DNA from: Bacteroidota bacterium
Lineage (GTDB): Bacteria > Bacteroidota > Bacteroidia > B-17B0 > Aurantibacillaceae
DNA: 64,000 nt
Direction: 5' to 3'
Assembly (NCBI GenBank): GCA_013297775.1
Contig: JAAFIL010000009.1
Coordinates: forward strand, 44,152-108,151
Part shown: positions 54,177 to 63,683 of the stretch, piece by piece
Layout: every line of letters begins with the position of its first letter
How positions within the stretch are numbered: the first letter of the stretch is position 1
Notes under the pieces: generated by a model
Told to the model about the DNA's origin: nothing
The model's database searches: none
What the model saw: only the letters and a program-made list of their open reading frames with translations
Made by a program: the position numbers and the translations under genes

Positions 54177-54788
54177 TCAAATTGGCCTTACCCGATTAAT
54201 CTTCTCAAACAAAGCGTATAACTCTGCTTGCGTACTTTGTGTTTTATCTTTTGCATACCAACCATGAATGGCTTCGGCTTTCTCTTTTAAATTGGCATTT
54301 TTTTCTTTTAAGGTCAACATAATTTGTTGGCAAGCCTCGGGTCGGGGGCCCCAAACAAATGCTTCTTCGCCAGTGTGCAAATAAGTAGCAATCACTTTTG
54401 GAATAGCTCGCCCACCATTGGTGAGGTAACGATCCATCAAGGTTAAATTTTCATCGCGCAATACTAACTCTAATTGAATTGAAGTAGGCGCAAAATCTTC
54501 TAGTGCTTTAAACACGGGTAAATTTTGTGCGGCATCGCCACACCAACCCTCGGTTAAAGCCAACAAATGAACAGGCTGCGCAAGTTGCTGCAGTTCTGCT
54601 TTCAACGCTTCGTTAAGTACCACTGTTTTTTCTAAGCGGTTCATGCGCTGTAAATTCATTTTGGCATAATGTATAAAATCTTCACTTTGATCGTGGCCCG
54701 TTGTTTTGTTTTGCAACATTAAATCATCGAGCAGTTGGCGGTATTGTGTATAGTTCATCACACGCACTAAATTTGTTTGTTCTTTCAT
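54177..54788 (-). CDS. Thioredoxin-like protein with one active-site Cys
   Basis: 203 residues; an alternative start at the Met of MNYTQYRQLL (residue 11) is possible. After an N-terminal helical region (YRQLLDDLMLQNKTTG; HYAKMNLQRMNRLEK) the thioredoxin fold appears: VHLLALTEGWCGDAAQNLPVFKAL, then LELVLRDENLTLMDRYLTNGGRAIPKVIATYL. The active site is WCGDA, with the second Cys of CxxC replaced by Asp-Ala, so ordinary disulfide exchange is unlikely. A monothiol or structural role is possible. The cis-Pro (AIPKVI) is kept. The stop lies past the convergent transglycosylase. It starts two bases after the acs stop, so it is probably cotranscribed with acs. Confidence 0.82.
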   Translation of the reverse strand: MKEQTNLVRVMNYTQYRQLLDDLMLQNKTTGHDQSEDFIHYAKMNLQRMNRLEKTVVLNEALKAELQQLAQPVHLLALTEGWCGDAAQNLPVFKALEDFAPTSIQLELVLRDENLTLMDRYLTNGGRAIPKVIATYLHTGEEAFVWGPRPEACQQIMLTLKEKNANLKEKAEAIHGWYAKDKTQSTQAELYALFEKINRVRPI

Positions 54789-54790
54789 CG

Positions 54791-56680
54791 TTATAATTTT
54801 CCGGTTACTATTTCTTCTATTACGGTTGGGTCAAGTAAGGTTGAGGTATCTCCTAAATTCGATAACTCGCCCTCGGCTATTTTGCGTAAAATACGTCGCA
54901 TAATTTTACCACTTCGAGTTTTAGGCAAGCCTTTTACAAATTGTATTTTATCTGGTTTAGCAATGGCACCAATAAGTTGGGTTACGCTATTTAAAATTTC
55001 TTGTCGCAGTTCAGCTTCTGTTTTGGTGGTGTGTGGCACAATGCAATACGCATAAATGCCTTGTCCCTTTATATCGTGTGGGTAACCCACTACGGCACAT
55101 TCTACTACATCCTCGTGCTCATCAATGGCGCTTTCTACCTCGGCTGTGCCAATGCGGTGCCCACTAATATTCATTACATCATCCACACGTCCAGTAATTC
55201 GGTAATACCCCTCTTCATCGCGTTTGCACCCATCGCCTGTAAAGTATAAATTAGTGTACGTTGCAAAATAATTGTGACGGCAACGCTCGTGGTCGCCAAA
55301 GGTGGTGCGTATCATCGAAGGCCACGGAAAACGAATACATAAATTGCCTTCAACATTGTTCCCCTCTATTTCTTCGCCTTTATCGTTAACCAATACAGGT
55401 TGAATGCCAGGTAGCGGTAAAGTGGCAAAGCCTGGTTTGGTTTTAGTTAAACCCGCCAAAGGCGAAATTAAAATGCCGCCCGTTTCGGTTTGCCACCACG
55501 TATCTACAATCGGACAACGGTTTTTACCAATGTTAGTATCGTACCAATGCCACGCCTCTTCGTTAATGGGTTCGCCCACGCTACCTAACACTTTTAACGA
55601 GGCTAGTGAATAGGGTTTTACAAAATCTAAGCCCGCAGCTTCGAGTGCGCGAATGGCCGTTGGGGCCGTATAAAAAATATTGACTTGGTGTTTGTCAATC
55701 ACCTCCCAAAAACGCCCCGCATTAGGGTAAGTTGGAATGCCTTCAAAAATAACCGAAGTGGCACCCGCTAATAAGGGACCATAGGTAATGTAAGAGTGAC
55801 CTGTAATCCAACCCACATCGGCAGTACACCAATACACTTGATTAGCTTGGTATTGAAACACATTTAAAAACGAATAGCACGTATAAACCATGTAACCGCC
55901 GCTGCTATGCACTACACCTTTGGGTTTACCAGTGCTTCCACTGGTGTATAAAATAAAAAGAGGGTCTTCACTATCTATATAAACAGGGGCACAACTTGCA
56001 GGTTGCTTTTGCGTTTCGGTTTCCCAATCAAAATCACGCCCCTCTTGTTTGGCAACGTTATCGCCCGTACGGTTATAAACGAGTGTGTGCGTAACTGAAG
56101 GGCAATGTTGCAAAGCCTCGTCAACAGTAGCTTTCATCGGAATTTTTTTATTCCCTCTAAACGCACCATCGCTAGTTAGCACTACTTTGCACTGCGAGTC
56201 GTTAATACGATCTACCAATGCTTGTGCGCTAAACCCACCAAACACTACCGAATGAACCGCCCCAATACGAGCGCAGGCTAACATGGCGTAAACCGCCTGC
56301 GGAATCATGGGCATGTATATGCAAACCCTATTGCCTTTTGTTACACCCAATTGTTTTAATACATTGGCAAGGCGGCATACCTCATCGTGTAGCTGTTGAT
56401 AGCTAATGTGTAAGTGGTTGTTGCTTGATTCGTTTTCCTCAAAAATAAAGGCAGTAGTATTGGCTTTTTGTGGCAAGTGGCGGTCTATACAATTTTCGGT
56501 AATGTTTAAACGCGCATTGCAAAACCATTGAATGGTAGGGTCTTTAAAATTCCAATTTAATACTTTATTCCACGGTTGTTGCCAAATAAACCCTTCGGCA
56601 ATGCTGTGCCAAAATTGCTCGGGGTTTTTTGTACTTAGTTCGTAAGCCTCTAAATATGCTTCAAATGTTTGTAATTGCAT
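54791..56680 (-). CDS. acs: Acetyl-CoA synthetase
   Basis: Converts acetate, ATP and CoA to acetyl-CoA through acetyl-AMP, feeding central metabolism. The 629 residues match ACS. The AMP-binding core is ILYTSGSTGKPKGVVHSSGGY; further motifs are DTWWQTETGG, YFTGDGCKRDEEGYYRITGRVDDVMNISGHRIGTAEVESAI and, at the C-terminus, PKTRSGKIMRRILRKIA with the catalytic Lys that lysine acetylation can silence in other bacteria. It is the middle gene of a unit: a TPR/SpoIIE phosphatase ends nine bases upstream of its start, and a thioredoxin-like gene begins two bases after its stop. No acetyltransferase (Pat) is visible. Confidence 0.96.
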   Translation of the reverse strand: MQLQTFEAYLEAYELSTKNPEQFWHSIAEGFIWQQPWNKVLNWNFKDPTIQWFCNARLNITENCIDRHLPQKANTTAFIFEENESSNNHLHISYQQLHDEVCRLANVLKQLGVTKGNRVCIYMPMIPQAVYAMLACARIGAVHSVVFGGFSAQALVDRINDSQCKVVLTSDGAFRGNKKIPMKATVDEALQHCPSVTHTLVYNRTGDNVAKQEGRDFDWETETQKQPASCAPVYIDSEDPLFILYTSGSTGKPKGVVHSSGGYMVYTCYSFLNVFQYQANQVYWCTADVGWITGHSYITYGPLLAGATSVIFEGIPTYPNAGRFWEVIDKHQVNIFYTAPTAIRALEAAGLDFVKPYSLASLKVLGSVGEPINEEAWHWYDTNIGKNRCPIVDTWWQTETGGILISPLAGLTKTKPGFATLPLPGIQPVLVNDKGEEIEGNNVEGNLCIRFPWPSMIRTTFGDHERCRHNYFATYTNLYFTGDGCKRDEEGYYRITGRVDDVMNISGHRIGTAEVESAIDEHEDVVECAVVGYPHDIKGQGIYAYCIVPHTTKTEAELRQEILNSVTQLIGAIAKPDKIQFVKGLPKTRSGKIMRRILRKIAEGELSNLGDTSTLLDPTVIEEIVTGKL

Positions 56681-56689
56681 ATTACGAAA

Positions 56690-58867
56690 TTAAACTTTTA
56701 TTAGCATCAACAACACATCGTCCACCTGATCCATATCACCTTTCCAATTGTAGAACGCTGTTTTTAACTGCTCCTTTTGCTCAGGTAATGGTAATGGATT
56801 TAGCTTTAAAATTAAATCTTCGAGTTGTTTATACTTAAATTTTTTGCCATAAGGACCGCCAAATTGATCGGGGTAGCCATCTGTAAATAAGCAAATGGTA
56901 TCATCTTTTTCTAGGGCGATGGTGTGATTGGTGAATAGTGTAGCGTTTTGAAAACCTTGACCAATGGGTTGTTTGTTACCTCTAATTAATTTCAATTCGC
57001 CCTTTCGTATTAAATATAAATTATTGTTGGCACCACTAAATTCTAAAATCAAATTTTCAAAATCTATTAAGCACATACTAATTTCCATGCCATCTTTAAT
57101 GGTTTCGCCAGCTACGTTGCTTTTTATGTTTTTAGGTAATTCAATATTCAAATAGTCGAGGGCTTGTGCAGGCGAGTTAATGTTTGGATGGGTGATGGTT
57201 TGATTTAATAAAGTGGCACCAATTAAACTCATAAATGCGCCAGGTACACCATGTCCAGTGCAATCGGCAACCGCATAAACAATAATATGTGGCCGATTAG
57301 GTAGTGCATTCACCCAATAAAAATCGCCACTTACAATATCGCGAGGCATGTATAACACTTCACACAATGGCGATATTTCTTGTAGCAGTTCGGCACTTGG
57401 CATAATGCTTTGTTGAATACGGCTGGCATAGTTAATGCTATCGCTTACCTCTTTGTTACGCTCTTCTAATATTTTTTTCTGATGCGAGATTTGAAGATTA
57501 GCCTTTTGTTTTTGTCGGTAATTAATAATACTGATTACCAAAAAAATGAGCAATAAAAACGATGCTGCAAATACAATTAAGTTGATTTGCTTTTGTTTTT
57601 CGAGTTTAGTTTCGGCCAACAATTGTTCTTGTAACCGCTGTTTATCCATCACATGCTTCTCAAACAGTTGCTCGCGTTGGGCAATGCCACGCAGTTGATC
57701 TTCTTTTTTTAAGGCCGTATTAATTTCGATGTAAGCCTTGTGGTATTTAAGAGCACTATCAGCGTTTCCTCTTTTGTCGTAAACCGAAAATAAAATCTTT
57801 GAACAACTTTCTAAAACACTTTTATTTTTTTGATCGGTTGCTATCTTTTGCCCTTTATACGCAAACACCAGAGCCGAGTCGTATTTGCCTAGTTCTAAAT
57901 AGGCATTAGCCAAGCCCGCGTAATCTTCGCATAAGGCAAATATACGTTGCGACGTTAAATTGGTATTCATGGCTTCCCACAACAGGGGCAATGCTTTTCG
58001 AGGTTCTTTATAATTAATTAATAGCGAGCCTTTTCGGGTTAAAGCCATGGTGTAATGAAACTCATCTTTTTCTTCTTTCGCAATACGCAAAGCCTCTTCT
58101 ACATAATATAAAGCCGAGTCTTTTACCTCCTTCGTTAAATACGCCGTATGTAAATCTAAATACACACCCGTTAGTTGATATTTATCTTTGGTGAGGATTG
58201 AAAGTTGTACGGCTCTTTTATAAAACCGAATAGCGGTTGGAATATCTTGCAAATTTTGATAGCAATACCCAATCAATTGAATAGCCGATAGTAAGTTAAA
58301 TGTATCTTTTTGTTGTTCAAAATAAGGGATGCCTTTAAAATTAAAATCGGATGCTTTTAAATACTCGCCACGTTGTAAGTAAATTAAACCCAAATTATAG
58401 TAGGTGGCATAAAACGCCACAGAGTCCTCTGCGCGTGCGGCAATGCGTAATTTTTTTAAGTAGTACGTTTCACTTAATTTTAAATCGCCTGTATTATAAC
58501 AAATAGCCCCTAATAAATTATTTGCGCTCATTTGCGCCTTAAAATTTCGCGCATACTCGCTGTATAGAATAGCCTTTTTAGCATTTGCCTGAGCCGAGTC
58601 ATAATTATTGTCGTGATAAAATGTAATGGCGTGTTTCAAAAACGCATCTGCCAAAAAGAAGCGATCGTTTAATGCCTGTGCTTTTTTAATATAGTTATTC
58701 GTGGTGTTTAAGGTTTGTTTTAAATTGGTGTTCGATTGGCTATACGTTTCGTAATCTTTTAATAGCGGTAAATAAGGCAATGAATCTGTCCTTGATTTTT
58801 GACTAAAACTCATAGCGGCGATAAGAAGCAAAACACTTAGTGCTATATGTTTAATAAAGTGTATCAA
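56690..58867 (-). CDS. TPR sensor protein with SpoIIE/PP2C phosphatase domain
   Basis: 725 residues. A signal peptide (LSVLLLIAAMSFSQ) leads to about ten TPR-type helical repeats in the periplasm (about 40-390: for example AFLKHAITFYHDNNYDSAQANAKKAI, ATYYNLGLIYLQRGEYLKASDF). One membrane helix follows (INLIVFAASFLLLIFLVISIINY, about 430-452), then a coiled linker (QKKILEERNKEVSDSINYASRIQQSI) and the cytoplasmic SpoIIE/PP2C domain with SGDFYW, VADCTGHGVPGAFMSLIGATLLNQ and CLFTDGYPDQFGG, which keep the metal-binding Asp residues. Such proteins control anti-anti-sigma partners or other phosphoproteins. It lies first in a unit with acs; a link to acetate use is suggested by position only. A partner kinase is not nearby. 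Confidence 0.9.
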   Translation of the reverse strand: MIHFIKHIALSVLLLIAAMSFSQKSRTDSLPYLPLLKDYETYSQSNTNLKQTLNTTNNYIKKAQALNDRFFLADAFLKHAITFYHDNNYDSAQANAKKAILYSEYARNFKAQMSANNLLGAICYNTGDLKLSETYYLKKLRIAARAEDSVAFYATYYNLGLIYLQRGEYLKASDFNFKGIPYFEQQKDTFNLLSAIQLIGYCYQNLQDIPTAIRFYKRAVQLSILTKDKYQLTGVYLDLHTAYLTKEVKDSALYYVEEALRIAKEEKDEFHYTMALTRKGSLLINYKEPRKALPLLWEAMNTNLTSQRIFALCEDYAGLANAYLELGKYDSALVFAYKGQKIATDQKNKSVLESCSKILFSVYDKRGNADSALKYHKAYIEINTALKKEDQLRGIAQREQLFEKHVMDKQRLQEQLLAETKLEKQKQINLIVFAASFLLLIFLVISIINYRQKQKANLQISHQKKILEERNKEVSDSINYASRIQQSIMPSAELLQEISPLCEVLYMPRDIVSGDFYWVNALPNRPHIIVYAVADCTGHGVPGAFMSLIGATLLNQTITHPNINSPAQALDYLNIELPKNIKSNVAGETIKDGMEISMCLIDFENLILEFSGANNNLYLIRKGELKLIRGNKQPIGQGFQNATLFTNHTIALEKDDTICLFTDGYPDQFGGPYGKKFKYKQLEDLILKLNPLPLPEQKEQLKTAFYNWKGDMDQVDDVLLMLIKV

Positions 58868-59029
58868 TGTATCAAATATACTTAAGTTTAATACATCTAT
58901 TCACTATAATTTTTTTTGGATACCTAAATTTTAGCTTTTCATTTTTAACAGCCCATTTGTTAAAACTATATTTTAAGGCACCGGTTTAACTACTTTGAAT
59001 GCTTACTTTTATGGTAAGATTCCATTTAC

Positions 59030-60034
59030 ATGAAAAAAATAATTTACCTAGTTGCGCTGGCAACAACGTTTAGTTTTACAGCTTGTGTAACGCACCGCGT
59101 ACACGACGAAGTAAAAGCAAAATTAAATGCTTGCGAAACCGATTTGTTGGCGGCTAAGGCTTCGGCTCAAGCCAACGAAACAAAGTTAAATGAGTTAAAA
59201 GAGTTGATGATAAAAAATGAAAAAGAGAATATTGGTTTAAAACGCGATACCTCTATTATTGGTAGCAATTACCGCAACCTCACTTCTAAATATGATAAGT
59301 TAGATCAGTTAAACTCGCAGTTGATGGATCGTTTAAATAAATTATTGGCAGGTAGCGAAAGGGATAATGTTAAGTTAAGCGGCGATTTACAACTTACACA
59401 AGAGCAATTGCTAAAAAAACAAGATGAGTTAAAAGCTTTAGAAGCCCGATTAAATCAGCAAAAGAAAGATTTAGAAGCCTTAGGAGACGAACTTAAAAAA
59501 CGCGAGGCGAGGGTTAATGAGTTGGAAGATATTTTAAAACGGAAAGACCAAGCGGCAAATGATTTAAAGAAAAAATTAAGCGATGCGTTGTATAATTTTG
59601 AAAACAAAGGCTTAACCATTACTCAAAAAAATGGGAAGGTATATGTGAGCATGGATGAGAGTTTATTGTTTCAAAGTGGCAAAACTAATGTAGAAGCAAA
59701 AGGGGTAGAAGCACTTAAAAATGTGGCTAAGGTATTGGATCAAAATGCCGATATTAATGTAATGGTTGAAGGGCATACCGATGATGTACCAATGGTTGGA
59801 AAAGGTGAGATAAAAGACAATTGGGATTTAAGTGTGATGCGGGCTACATCGGTTACTAAAATTATACTTACGGGCAGTAACATTGATCCCAAACGCATCA
59901 CCTCAGCAGGGCGTGGTGAGTTTTTCCCTTTAGATGCCACTAAAACAGCCGATGCGCGCAAAAAAAATCGCCGCACCGAAATTATTTTAACGCCCAAATT
60001 GGATGAGTTATTGAAAGTGTTAGGAAGTAATTAA
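59030..60034 (+). CDS. OmpA family lipoprotein with coiled coil
   Basis: 334 residues. Signal LVALATTFSFTAC with Cys19 as lipid anchor. A long heptad-rich helix (about 25-190) follows, with many Leu/Lys/Glu (QEQLLKKQDELKALEARLNQQKKD; KREARVNELEDILKRK). The C-terminal ~125 residues are an OmpA/MotB peptidoglycan-binding domain: DESLLFQSGKTNVEAKGVEALKNVAKVL, NVMVEGHTDDVPM, MRATSVTKIIL, ITSAGRGEFFPLDATKTADARKKNRRTEIILTP. It probably ties the outer membrane to the wall, like Pal-type proteins, with the coiled coil spanning the periplasm. It is divergent from the SpoIIE gene (162 bases apart) and convergent with the helicase. Confidence 0.92.
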   Translation: MKKIIYLVALATTFSFTACVTHRVHDEVKAKLNACETDLLAAKASAQANETKLNELKELMIKNEKENIGLKRDTSIIGSNYRNLTSKYDKLDQLNSQLMDRLNKLLAGSERDNVKLSGDLQLTQEQLLKKQDELKALEARLNQQKKDLEALGDELKKREARVNELEDILKRKDQAANDLKKKLSDALYNFENKGLTITQKNGKVYVSMDESLLFQSGKTNVEAKGVEALKNVAKVLDQNADINVMVEGHTDDVPMVGKGEIKDNWDLSVMRATSVTKIILTGSNIDPKRITSAGRGEFFPLDATKTADARKKNRRTEIILTPKLDELLKVLGSN

Positions 60035-60050
60035 TTTTATAGTTAGGAAG

Positions 60051-61562
60051 CTATTCTACAAAGTAATTCATTAAACGGCGGCGCAATTTACTAGAGTAAC
60101 TTTGATACTGCCAATCGCTGTGATTGTTGGTGGCATTAATACATTTACCAAATTGTTTAATGCGGTATTTCATTTCTTCTTGCAATAAATTAAAAAGTTC
60201 AAAGGCTTCATCAAAGTCGCTGGCATTGTCTTTAATACGTGCAAAATGGTCTTCTAAACTTTCATCTAATACGGTTTGGGGTTTTAATCCTTTGCGCAAG
60301 CACATCATGTAACGGTCGCGCACCACAAACGACTCGGCACTGCTGTTTAAAAAGCGTTCCCGAATTTCGAGCGGCATTTCGTAGTCGTTCTCTAATTCAT
60401 AATCCCACTCGTCTTTATAACGGTGTTCTAAATATAAATGTGGCGAGGCAAATACGTGTTTCCAATCAATAGGGTATTGCCACAAATTAAAACGGCGCGA
60501 GTTATTTCCTAAATCAATGATGTTAAATTTCTTTTTATTGGGTAACACGCGGCTTCCACGCCCAATCATTTGGTGGTAAAGCGTTAACGATTTTGTGGCT
60601 CGGTTTAGCATTATGGTTTCTACCTCAGGCTCATCGAAGCCCGTTGTTAAAATACTTACCGAGGTTAAAATACCATCTTTGGTGTTTCTAAACCAATCTA
60701 AGGTTTCGGCGCGTTCGCGGTCGCTAAAGGTAGAGTCGAGGTGGCGTGCCGGATACCCTTTCTTTTTAAACGATTCGCAAACGGCAATGCTTGTTAAAAT
60801 ACCCGCATTAAAAATTAATGTTTTAGTGCCTTTGGCAACTTCTTCGTAAGCATCTACTAATTTACTTTGCATCATGGCTTGGGTGTAAAGTAACTCGTGC
60901 GAACCTACAGTAAACTCGCCATTGTTACCTACGCGTAACGATGATAAATTAACATCGTAGCTATAAGTAACCCCTTCGCATAAAAAACCTTGTTGAATTA
61001 AATTCGCAATGCTTTCGCCCACCATTAAATCGGCGTAGGTTTGGTAAAGCGGTAATTTTTTATTGCTACTTAAAGGCGTTGCGGTTACACCTAAAATATT
61101 AACGTTATCAAAGTATTGAAAAATTTTGCGGAACGAATTATTGTGTGCCTCATCCACAATAACTAAACCGATGTCTTCTAAAAACTGATCGTTTTCTTGG
61201 AAGCGGTTATTAAGTGTTTCTACCAAAGCTGTAAACGATTGGTAATTGCTTTGTTGGGGTAAGGTTTTTACTTCGCTATTAATAATTTTATTGCTAATGC
61301 CTAGTTCGGCTAACACATCGCCTGTTTGCCGACTCAATTCAATACGGTGCGTTAAAATCAAAATTTTACGCCCAGTGTGTTGAATGTAGCGCCTTGCTAT
61401 TTCACTAAAAATAATTGTTTTGCCACCGCCTGTTGGCAATTGAAATAAGAGGTTGGCATTGGCTGGCAACTCTAAAATCTTATTAAAAATAGTATCAACG
61501 GCTTGTTGTTGATAGGGATATAATTTACGGCCTTCTTGCGCCGCTAAGGGTTCTTCATTCAT
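60051..61562 (-). CDS. Superfamily II DEAD/DEAH-type helicase (restriction-helicase-like)
   Basis: 503 residues. RecA domain 1 shows Walker A LPTGGGKTIIFSEI, Walker B VIVDEAHNNSFRK (DEAH) and GVTATPL (motif III); RecA domain 2 shows TLIFNAGI, SILTTGFDEPEVETIMLNRAT and QMIGRGSRVLP (motif VI). This is the SSL2/type I restriction-helicase-like lineage (DUF-type C-terminus), which unwinds or moves along duplex DNA. The C-terminal ~130 residues (RFLNSSAESFVVRDRYMMCLRKGLKP) are unrecognised. Nuclease or methylase genes are not beside it, so it is not part of a visible restriction system. It stands alone, convergent with the OmpA-type lipoprotein. Confidence 0.9.
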   Translation of the reverse strand: MNEEPLAAQEGRKLYPYQQQAVDTIFNKILELPANANLLFQLPTGGGKTIIFSEIARRYIQHTGRKILILTHRIELSRQTGDVLAELGISNKIINSEVKTLPQQSNYQSFTALVETLNNRFQENDQFLEDIGLVIVDEAHNNSFRKIFQYFDNVNILGVTATPLSSNKKLPLYQTYADLMVGESIANLIQQGFLCEGVTYSYDVNLSSLRVGNNGEFTVGSHELLYTQAMMQSKLVDAYEEVAKGTKTLIFNAGILTSIAVCESFKKKGYPARHLDSTFSDRERAETLDWFRNTKDGILTSVSILTTGFDEPEVETIMLNRATKSLTLYHQMIGRGSRVLPNKKKFNIIDLGNNSRRFNLWQYPIDWKHVFASPHLYLEHRYKDEWDYELENDYEMPLEIRERFLNSSAESFVVRDRYMMCLRKGLKPQTVLDESLEDHFARIKDNASDFDEAFELFNLLQEEMKYRIKQFGKCINATNNHSDWQYQSYSSKLRRRLMNYFVE

Positions 61563-61680
61563 AAAAAAATAGCCTTCAAATATAAGGCGAAAGCCCTGTT
61601 TTTATACAGGCGTGTTTAAAACTTAACAGCGTTACAGCAATTAAAAAATCCGTATCTTTAATGTTTTGATTTTTTAAATT

Positions 61681-62880
61681 ATGCCTACAGTTTCAGATAA
61701 AGCTTTACAAATGCCGGCATCTCCTATTCGTAAATTGGTTCCGTTTGCCGATGCCGCTAAAAAACGTGGAACTAAAATTTATCACCTTAATATTGGTCAG
61801 CCCGATATTGAAACGCCTCAAACGTTTATAGATGCGGTAAAGCAAGCCAACGTAAAAGTTTTAGAGTATAGCCACAGTGCGGGTAATGAAAGTTATCGAA
61901 AAAAATTAGGAACGTATTATGCAGGGTACCATATTGAAGTAGATGCCTCGGATATTATTATTACGTGTGGCGGTAGCGAGGCTATTGAAATTGCGATGAT
62001 GACTTGTTTTAATGCGGGCGATGAAATTATTATACCTGAGCCGTTTTACGCTAACTACAATGGGTTTAGCCGTGCGGCTGATGTAACGGTAAAGCCTATT
62101 CGTAGTTCTATCGAAAGTGGATTTGCTTTGCCTCCTATTAGCGAGTTTGAAAAACTAATTACGCCAAAAACAAAAGGGATTATGATTTGCAACCCGGGTA
62201 ATCCAACGGGTTATTTGTATTCGAAGGAGGAGTTGGAGGCCTTGCGAGATTTGGTAAAAAAATACGATTTGTTTTTATTGAGCGATGAGGTTTACCGCGA
62301 ATTTTGTTACGATGGTAAAGCATATATAAGTGTGATGCACTTGAGTGGTATTGAACAAAATGTGATTTTACTCGACTCTATTAGCAAGCGTTACAGTGCT
62401 TGTGGCGCACGCATTGGCGCTATGATTAGCAAAAATAAGGAAGTGATGGCGGCGGCATTAAAATTTGCACAAGCGCGTTTAAGTCCGCCGAGCTATGGAC
62501 AAATAGGAGCTGAAGCGGCTTTAGATACCCCAAAAAGTTATTTCGATGGCGTTATTCATGAATACATTGCGCGTCGTAATTATGTGGTAGAGGCACTTAA
62601 TAAAATGGACGGCGTGTTTTGTCCTAAACCAAGTGGTGCTTTTTATTGCATTGCCCGTTTACCTATTGATAATGCGGATACGTTTTGTCAATGGCTGCTC
62701 GACTCGTTTAGTTACCAAGGCCAAACGGTTATGTTAGCCCCTGCCACGGGTTTCTACTCAACGCCAGGTGCTGGGTTAAACGAAGTGCGCATTGCTTACA
62801 TTTTAAAAATTGATGATTTAAAACAAGCGCTGTTATGTTTAGAAGAAGCTTTAAAAATATATCCTGGACGCACGCAATGA
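61681..62880 (+). CDS. PLP-dependent aminotransferase, class I/II (AspC-like)
   Basis: 399 residues of fold-type I. Motifs are IYHLNIGQPDIETP, SHSAGNESYRKKLGTYY, CGGSEAIEIAMMTCFNAGDEIIIPEPFYANYNGF, ICNPGNPTGYLYSKEELE, LLSDEVYREF and SISKRYSACGARIG, in which Lys236 forms the Schiff base with the cofactor. The substrate-binding Arg is in NEVRIAYIL near the C-terminus. It belongs to the aspartate/aromatic aminotransferase group, broad in substrate; the donor cannot be named. A -7-like TATCTTTA lies at 61653-61660. Its stop overlaps the following lipoprotein gene by four bases (ATGA). Confidence 0.93.
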   Translation: MPTVSDKALQMPASPIRKLVPFADAAKKRGTKIYHLNIGQPDIETPQTFIDAVKQANVKVLEYSHSAGNESYRKKLGTYYAGYHIEVDASDIIITCGGSEAIEIAMMTCFNAGDEIIIPEPFYANYNGFSRAADVTVKPIRSSIESGFALPPISEFEKLITPKTKGIMICNPGNPTGYLYSKEELEALRDLVKKYDLFLLSDEVYREFCYDGKAYISVMHLSGIEQNVILLDSISKRYSACGARIGAMISKNKEVMAAALKFAQARLSPPSYGQIGAEAALDTPKSYFDGVIHEYIARRNYVVEALNKMDGVFCPKPSGAFYCIARLPIDNADTFCQWLLDSFSYQGQTVMLAPATGFYSTPGAGLNEVRIAYILKIDDLKQALLCLEEALKIYPGRTQ

Positions 62881-63524
62881 ACTTAATGAAGGCTATTAAA
62901 AATTTTGTAGTTGTTACCATTTTTATTTTTGGTGGTGTGGCTTGTAATTCAAATCAATCGGTGGAAACTAAAGCTGTAAATGGCGATAGCTTGGCCACGG
63001 CGTTAGAAACTGCCAATCAAAAAGTGGAACAGGTAATACCTGAAACGCCTGGTATTATTGGTGTTTACGATATTCCTGAAATGCTGACCTTAGCTAAAAA
63101 AGATTCGGCGGGGGGGAAAGATATTTCGTTTAAAATTGCAAAAGTGTATGAGGTATTAGAGCAAGAGGCAAAGGCTATTGGTGCCGAGCAAGGCGGTGCG
63201 CCCGGTGCGCTTTATTACACCAACACGCCCAGTAATTTTGTGTTTGAAGGGGTGTTGCCTATTAAGCGTATGCCTAAAACTAGCCCTACCCGCTGCAAAG
63301 TGGTGGTGTTAGAGAGTGGAAAAATGTTAGTGTATAACCATTATGGTGCTTATACGAGTATGGTGAGTGCGTATGAAAAACTTAAAGCGTATATGCGAAC
63401 TAACCAATTAGAACAAGCGGGTACTGCCCGTGAGTTTTATATTACAGACCCTGTGCTTGAGCAAGACTCAAGCAAATGGTTGAGCCGTATTTTTATACCT
63501 GTGAAGGTATTAGGCGTTAATTAA
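62877..63524 (+). CDS. GyrI-like domain lipoprotein
   Basis: 215 residues from the ATG at 62877, overlapping the aminotransferase stop (ATGA); a second ATG at 62886 is also plausible. The signal AIKNFVVVTIFIFGGVAC gives a lipid-anchored Cys23. The mature part has a short linker, then a GyrI/AraC effector-binding fold: VYEVLEQEAKAIGAEQGGAPGALYYT, FEGVLPIKRMP, VVVLESGKMLVYNHYGAYTSMVSAYEKLKAYMRTNQLEQAGTAREFYITDP. In cytoplasmic relatives this fold binds small hydrophobic molecules or sequesters a protein; as a lipoprotein it would do so in the envelope. Ligand unknown. It is coupled to the aminotransferase, perhaps reflecting one pathway, but this is inference. Confidence 0.82.
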   Translation: MNLMKAIKNFVVVTIFIFGGVACNSNQSVETKAVNGDSLATALETANQKVEQVIPETPGIIGVYDIPEMLTLAKKDSAGGKDISFKIAKVYEVLEQEAKAIGAEQGGAPGALYYTNTPSNFVFEGVLPIKRMPKTSPTRCKVVVLESGKMLVYNHYGAYTSMVSAYEKLKAYMRTNQLEQAGTAREFYITDPVLEQDSSKWLSRIFIPVKVLGVN

Positions 63525-63683
63525 ACGCAGACGTATTATCTAATTTTTTGGGGAAGGTGTGTTGAGAAATACAGGCGTTAATGAATTTCTCTCACAATTC
63601 AACAGCGTTTATTCAGTTTATTCAAGAGCAATGTGATGTGCATATCGAGAATAGATAATTATTTTTAGTTTAATAATACTCCC

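Noticed and set aside
60051..61562. Restriction or defence system around the SF2 helicase
   Set aside because: No methylase, nuclease or specificity gene adjoins; neighbours are an OmpA lipoprotein and an aminotransferase.
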